Below are positions 3,797 through 5,256 of a stretch of DNA of 5,256 nt, in pieces. Below the pieces are notes generated by a model that saw nothing but the letters and a program-made list of their open reading frames with translations, was not told the origin of the DNA and made no database searches. How positions within the stretch are numbered: the first letter of the stretch is position 1; every line of letters begins with the position of its first letter. The stretch is from Candidatus Saccharimonadota bacterium. Its GTDB lineage: Bacteria; Patescibacteriota; Saccharimonadia; Saccharimonadales; Saccharimonadaceae. Where the stretch lies: assembly GCA_017964115.1 (NCBI GenBank), contig JAGCSL010000065.1:1-5256 (forward strand), in the 5' to 3' direction. The translations under genes were made by a program, and so were the position numbers.

Positions 3797-5256
3797 ATGC
3801 GCAAGCGAATTATCGTTTTTGCAATGCTTCTATCTTTATTTTCGGCGGGGCATTCTTTAGCAGTTCCTTCTTACGCTGCCCCTCAAGACGCCTGCGAAGT
3901 GGCCGGCGTCAACGATCCTCTTATTTGCGGCACAAAAGACAGCAATGAAGAAGTAGCACTCCAAAAACGAATCAAAAGCGTACTTGAAACCGTGTACTTA
4001 TGGCTCGGCATCATAGCTGTTATCGTTATCGTGATCGGCGGTATTAACTATATGACCTCCACTGGAGAAGCGGAGAAAATTAAACGCGCCAAAAGTACCA
4101 TTACTTATGCCGTTATTGGCCTAGTTGTCACCTTAGCAGCTTTTGCTATTACCGAATTCGTGATTGGCGCCTTAGAAGGTAAAGCGCCAGAGGGTGGGGG
4201 CACGCATGCCGAAGAGGGCAGTGGCGGAAGTGGAGGAAGTGAGTCCGAAACCGTCGAAGTCAAAAGTATCCAAGTCATGGGTATCAGCACGCTCAAAAAA
4301 GGCGAAGAATACGGTTTCTATACCAAAATTATTCCAGACTACGCTACTAATAAAACCGTCACATGGGCAAGTAGCGATACGAGTGTCGCAACCGTATCCA
4401 ATACCGGTCGCGTCAAAGCTCTCAAACCCGGAGAGACTACGATTACAGCCACCGCACATAACGGCAAAGTCGGTTCCAAGACAGTTAAAGTTCCAGTACC
4501 AATCGAAGTAGAGGAAATAAGCTTTAATAGTCAGGTTTCAATCGTCAAGGTCGGCCAAAGTGCAAAACTAACCGTCACTATCAAGCCTGGCAATGCCGAG
4601 GATAAAAAGATTACATGGATCTCTAGCGATAATAGCGTTCTGACCGTAGACGATAAAGGCAATATTAAAGGAATTAAAGTTGGCACCGTTACCGTTACTG
4701 CCAAAACCTCCAATGGTAAAACAGCAACGATAAAAGTCTCAGTCACAAATAAAACATCTAGTAGCACTCCGGGCGGCAACAATCCCGGCGACAATACTCC
4801 AGGAAGCACCGATGTTGGCAAAGACGAGCTTGAAATCCATTTTGTTTCTATCGGAGGACGCTACGATGTTGTCATTATTATTCGTAATAATGGCGGATCG
4901 GTCTTAATTGATGGCGGAGTCGCCGGACGCGAAAAACAGATTGTCAAATACATCAAAGCACTTGGTATTACGAAGCTTGATTACATGATCGGCACCCATC
5001 TCGATAATAACCATTCACAATGCCAGGGCATCATTCCATCGCTTATCCCAGTTGGACACGGGTACTATCCAGTAGACCCAACTAGTTGTCCGTCAAAGTG
5101 GTGCATGTCCGGTGCAAAAAAGACGCTCAGCAGTGCAATCAAGAAAGGTCTAAAATACACCGTCGCCCAGCCGGGCACGAAATTCTCATTTGGTGCCGCT
5201 ACAATGTATTTTATCGGCACAGCCAAATCAGACTATACAAGTGAAACTAACTCCAC
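3797..5256 (+). CDS. Secreted, membrane-anchored pilin-like protein with two Ig-like domains and a ComEC-like metallo-beta-lactamase-fold head; 3'-partial
   Basis: The frame is open from the ATG to the window end (486 codons), so the C-terminus is missing. It is a paralogue of the gene at 894. A signal peptide (residues 1 to about 28, ending SYAA) differs in sequence from the paralogue's. The pilin-like module follows, with Cys33, Cys44 and helices at about 66-83 and 101-125, then a short Gly/Ser linker and two Big_2 domains (about 155-232 and 240-317). A Pro/Gly/Asn/Ser linker (318-343) leads to a metallo-beta-lactamase-fold domain like the C-terminal part of ComEC: IGGRYDVVIII, LIDGG with Asp372, and THLDNNH at 400-406. 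The usual motif is THxDxDH, and here the second Asp is Asn405. His401, Asp403 and His406 remain. The following GG is also replaced, by Gln408 and Cys409. Such domains usually hydrolyse phosphodiesters or related bonds, but activity here is uncertain. Topology predicts the head outside the cell. Confidence 0.85.
   Translation, partial: MRKRIIVFAMLLSLFSAGHSLAVPSYAAPQDACEVAGVNDPLICGTKDSNEEVALQKRIKSVLETVYLWLGIIAVIVIVIGGINYMTSTGEAEKIKRAKSTITYAVIGLVVTLAAFAITEFVIGALEGKAPEGGGTHAEEGSGGSGGSESETVEVKSIQVMGISTLKKGEEYGFYTKIIPDYATNKTVTWASSDTSVATVSNTGRVKALKPGETTITATAHNGKVGSKTVKVPVPIEVEEISFNSQVSIVKVGQSAKLTVTIKPGNAEDKKITWISSDNSVLTVDDKGNIKGIKVGTVTVTAKTSNGKTATIKVSVTNKTSSSTPGGNNPGDNTPGSTDVGKDELEIHFVSIGGRYDVVIIIRNNGGSVLIDGGVAGREKQIVKYIKALGITKLDYMIGTHLDNNHSQCQGIIPSLIPVGHGYYPVDPTSCPSKWCMSGAKKTLSSAIKKGLKYTVAQPGTKFSFGAATMYFIGTAKSDYTSETNS
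3885..3930 (+). repeat. 46-base exact repeat, copy 2 (pilin-module start)
   Basis: Identical to 988-1033, in the same reading frame of the paralogous gene. The signal-peptide codons immediately before it show no comparable match, so identity begins abruptly close to the start of the mature protein. Confidence 0.9.

Noticed and set aside
1..5256. CRISPR array, tRNA, rRNA, transposase or attachment site
   Set aside because: No regularly spaced repeats, cloverleaf-like segments, transposase motifs or flanking direct repeats of the right kind were found. The only long repeats are the coding paralogues.

Overview
This window most likely comes from a Patescibacteria (Candidate Phyla Radiation) genome, probably Saccharibacteria (TM7) or a close relative. 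The evidence is protein architecture, not a marker gene. There are two secreted proteins whose N-terminal halves look like the two-helix type IV secretion pilin domain (VirB2/TrbC-like) common in that group, and a helicase-linked PD-(D/E)XK nuclease tail of the kind these genomes carry. All completed genes end in TAA and I see no in-frame TGA, so nothing suggests the recoded UGA of Gracilibacteria or SR1. The taxonomic call is an inference.

Layout: (1) 1-867 (+) is the C-terminal part of a RecB/AddB-like PD-(D/E)XK nuclease, probably the tail of a UvrD/Rep-type helicase that begins upstream. (2) 894-2420 (+) is a complete 508-residue protein: signal peptide, two-helix pilin-like membrane module, Gly-rich linker, two bacterial Ig-like (Big_2) domains and an NlpC/P60-like cysteine peptidase domain. 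(3) 2488-2703 (+) is a 71-residue zinc-binding protein with two DnaJ-type CxxCxGxG motifs, with its own promoter, a strong Shine-Dalgarno and a terminator. (4) 3662-2808 (-) is a secreted L,D-transpeptidase with two SH3-like repeats, driven by a perfect-consensus sigma70 promoter. (5) 3797-5256 (+), running off the window end, is a paralogue of gene 2. It has the same pilin module and Ig-like domains, but its C-terminus is a ComEC-like metallo-beta-lactamase-fold domain instead of a peptidase.

The main point of interest is the pair of membrane-anchored exported proteins (genes 2 and 5). They share an almost identical pilin-like base and Ig-like stalk but present different enzyme heads. Identity falls stepwise from about 89% in the mature pilin module, to about 79% in the first Ig-like domain, to about 45% in the second, then to nothing recognisable (hand counts). 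The metallo-beta-lactamase head has Asn where the metal-binding Asp of the HxDxDH motif is expected. Both genes appear to be transcribed from an extended -10 box placed so that the mRNA would be leaderless or nearly so, whereas the two complete neighbours have clear Shine-Dalgarno sites.

Together, genes 2, 4 and 5 suggest a cell-envelope locus: a peptidoglycan cross-linker next to surface-displayed enzymes, one of which probably cuts peptidoglycan or peptides. Whether the targets are the cell's own wall or that of a host or neighbour cannot be told from sequence. No tRNA, rRNA, CRISPR array or insertion sequence was seen, and no gene-free stretch exceeds about 135 bases.
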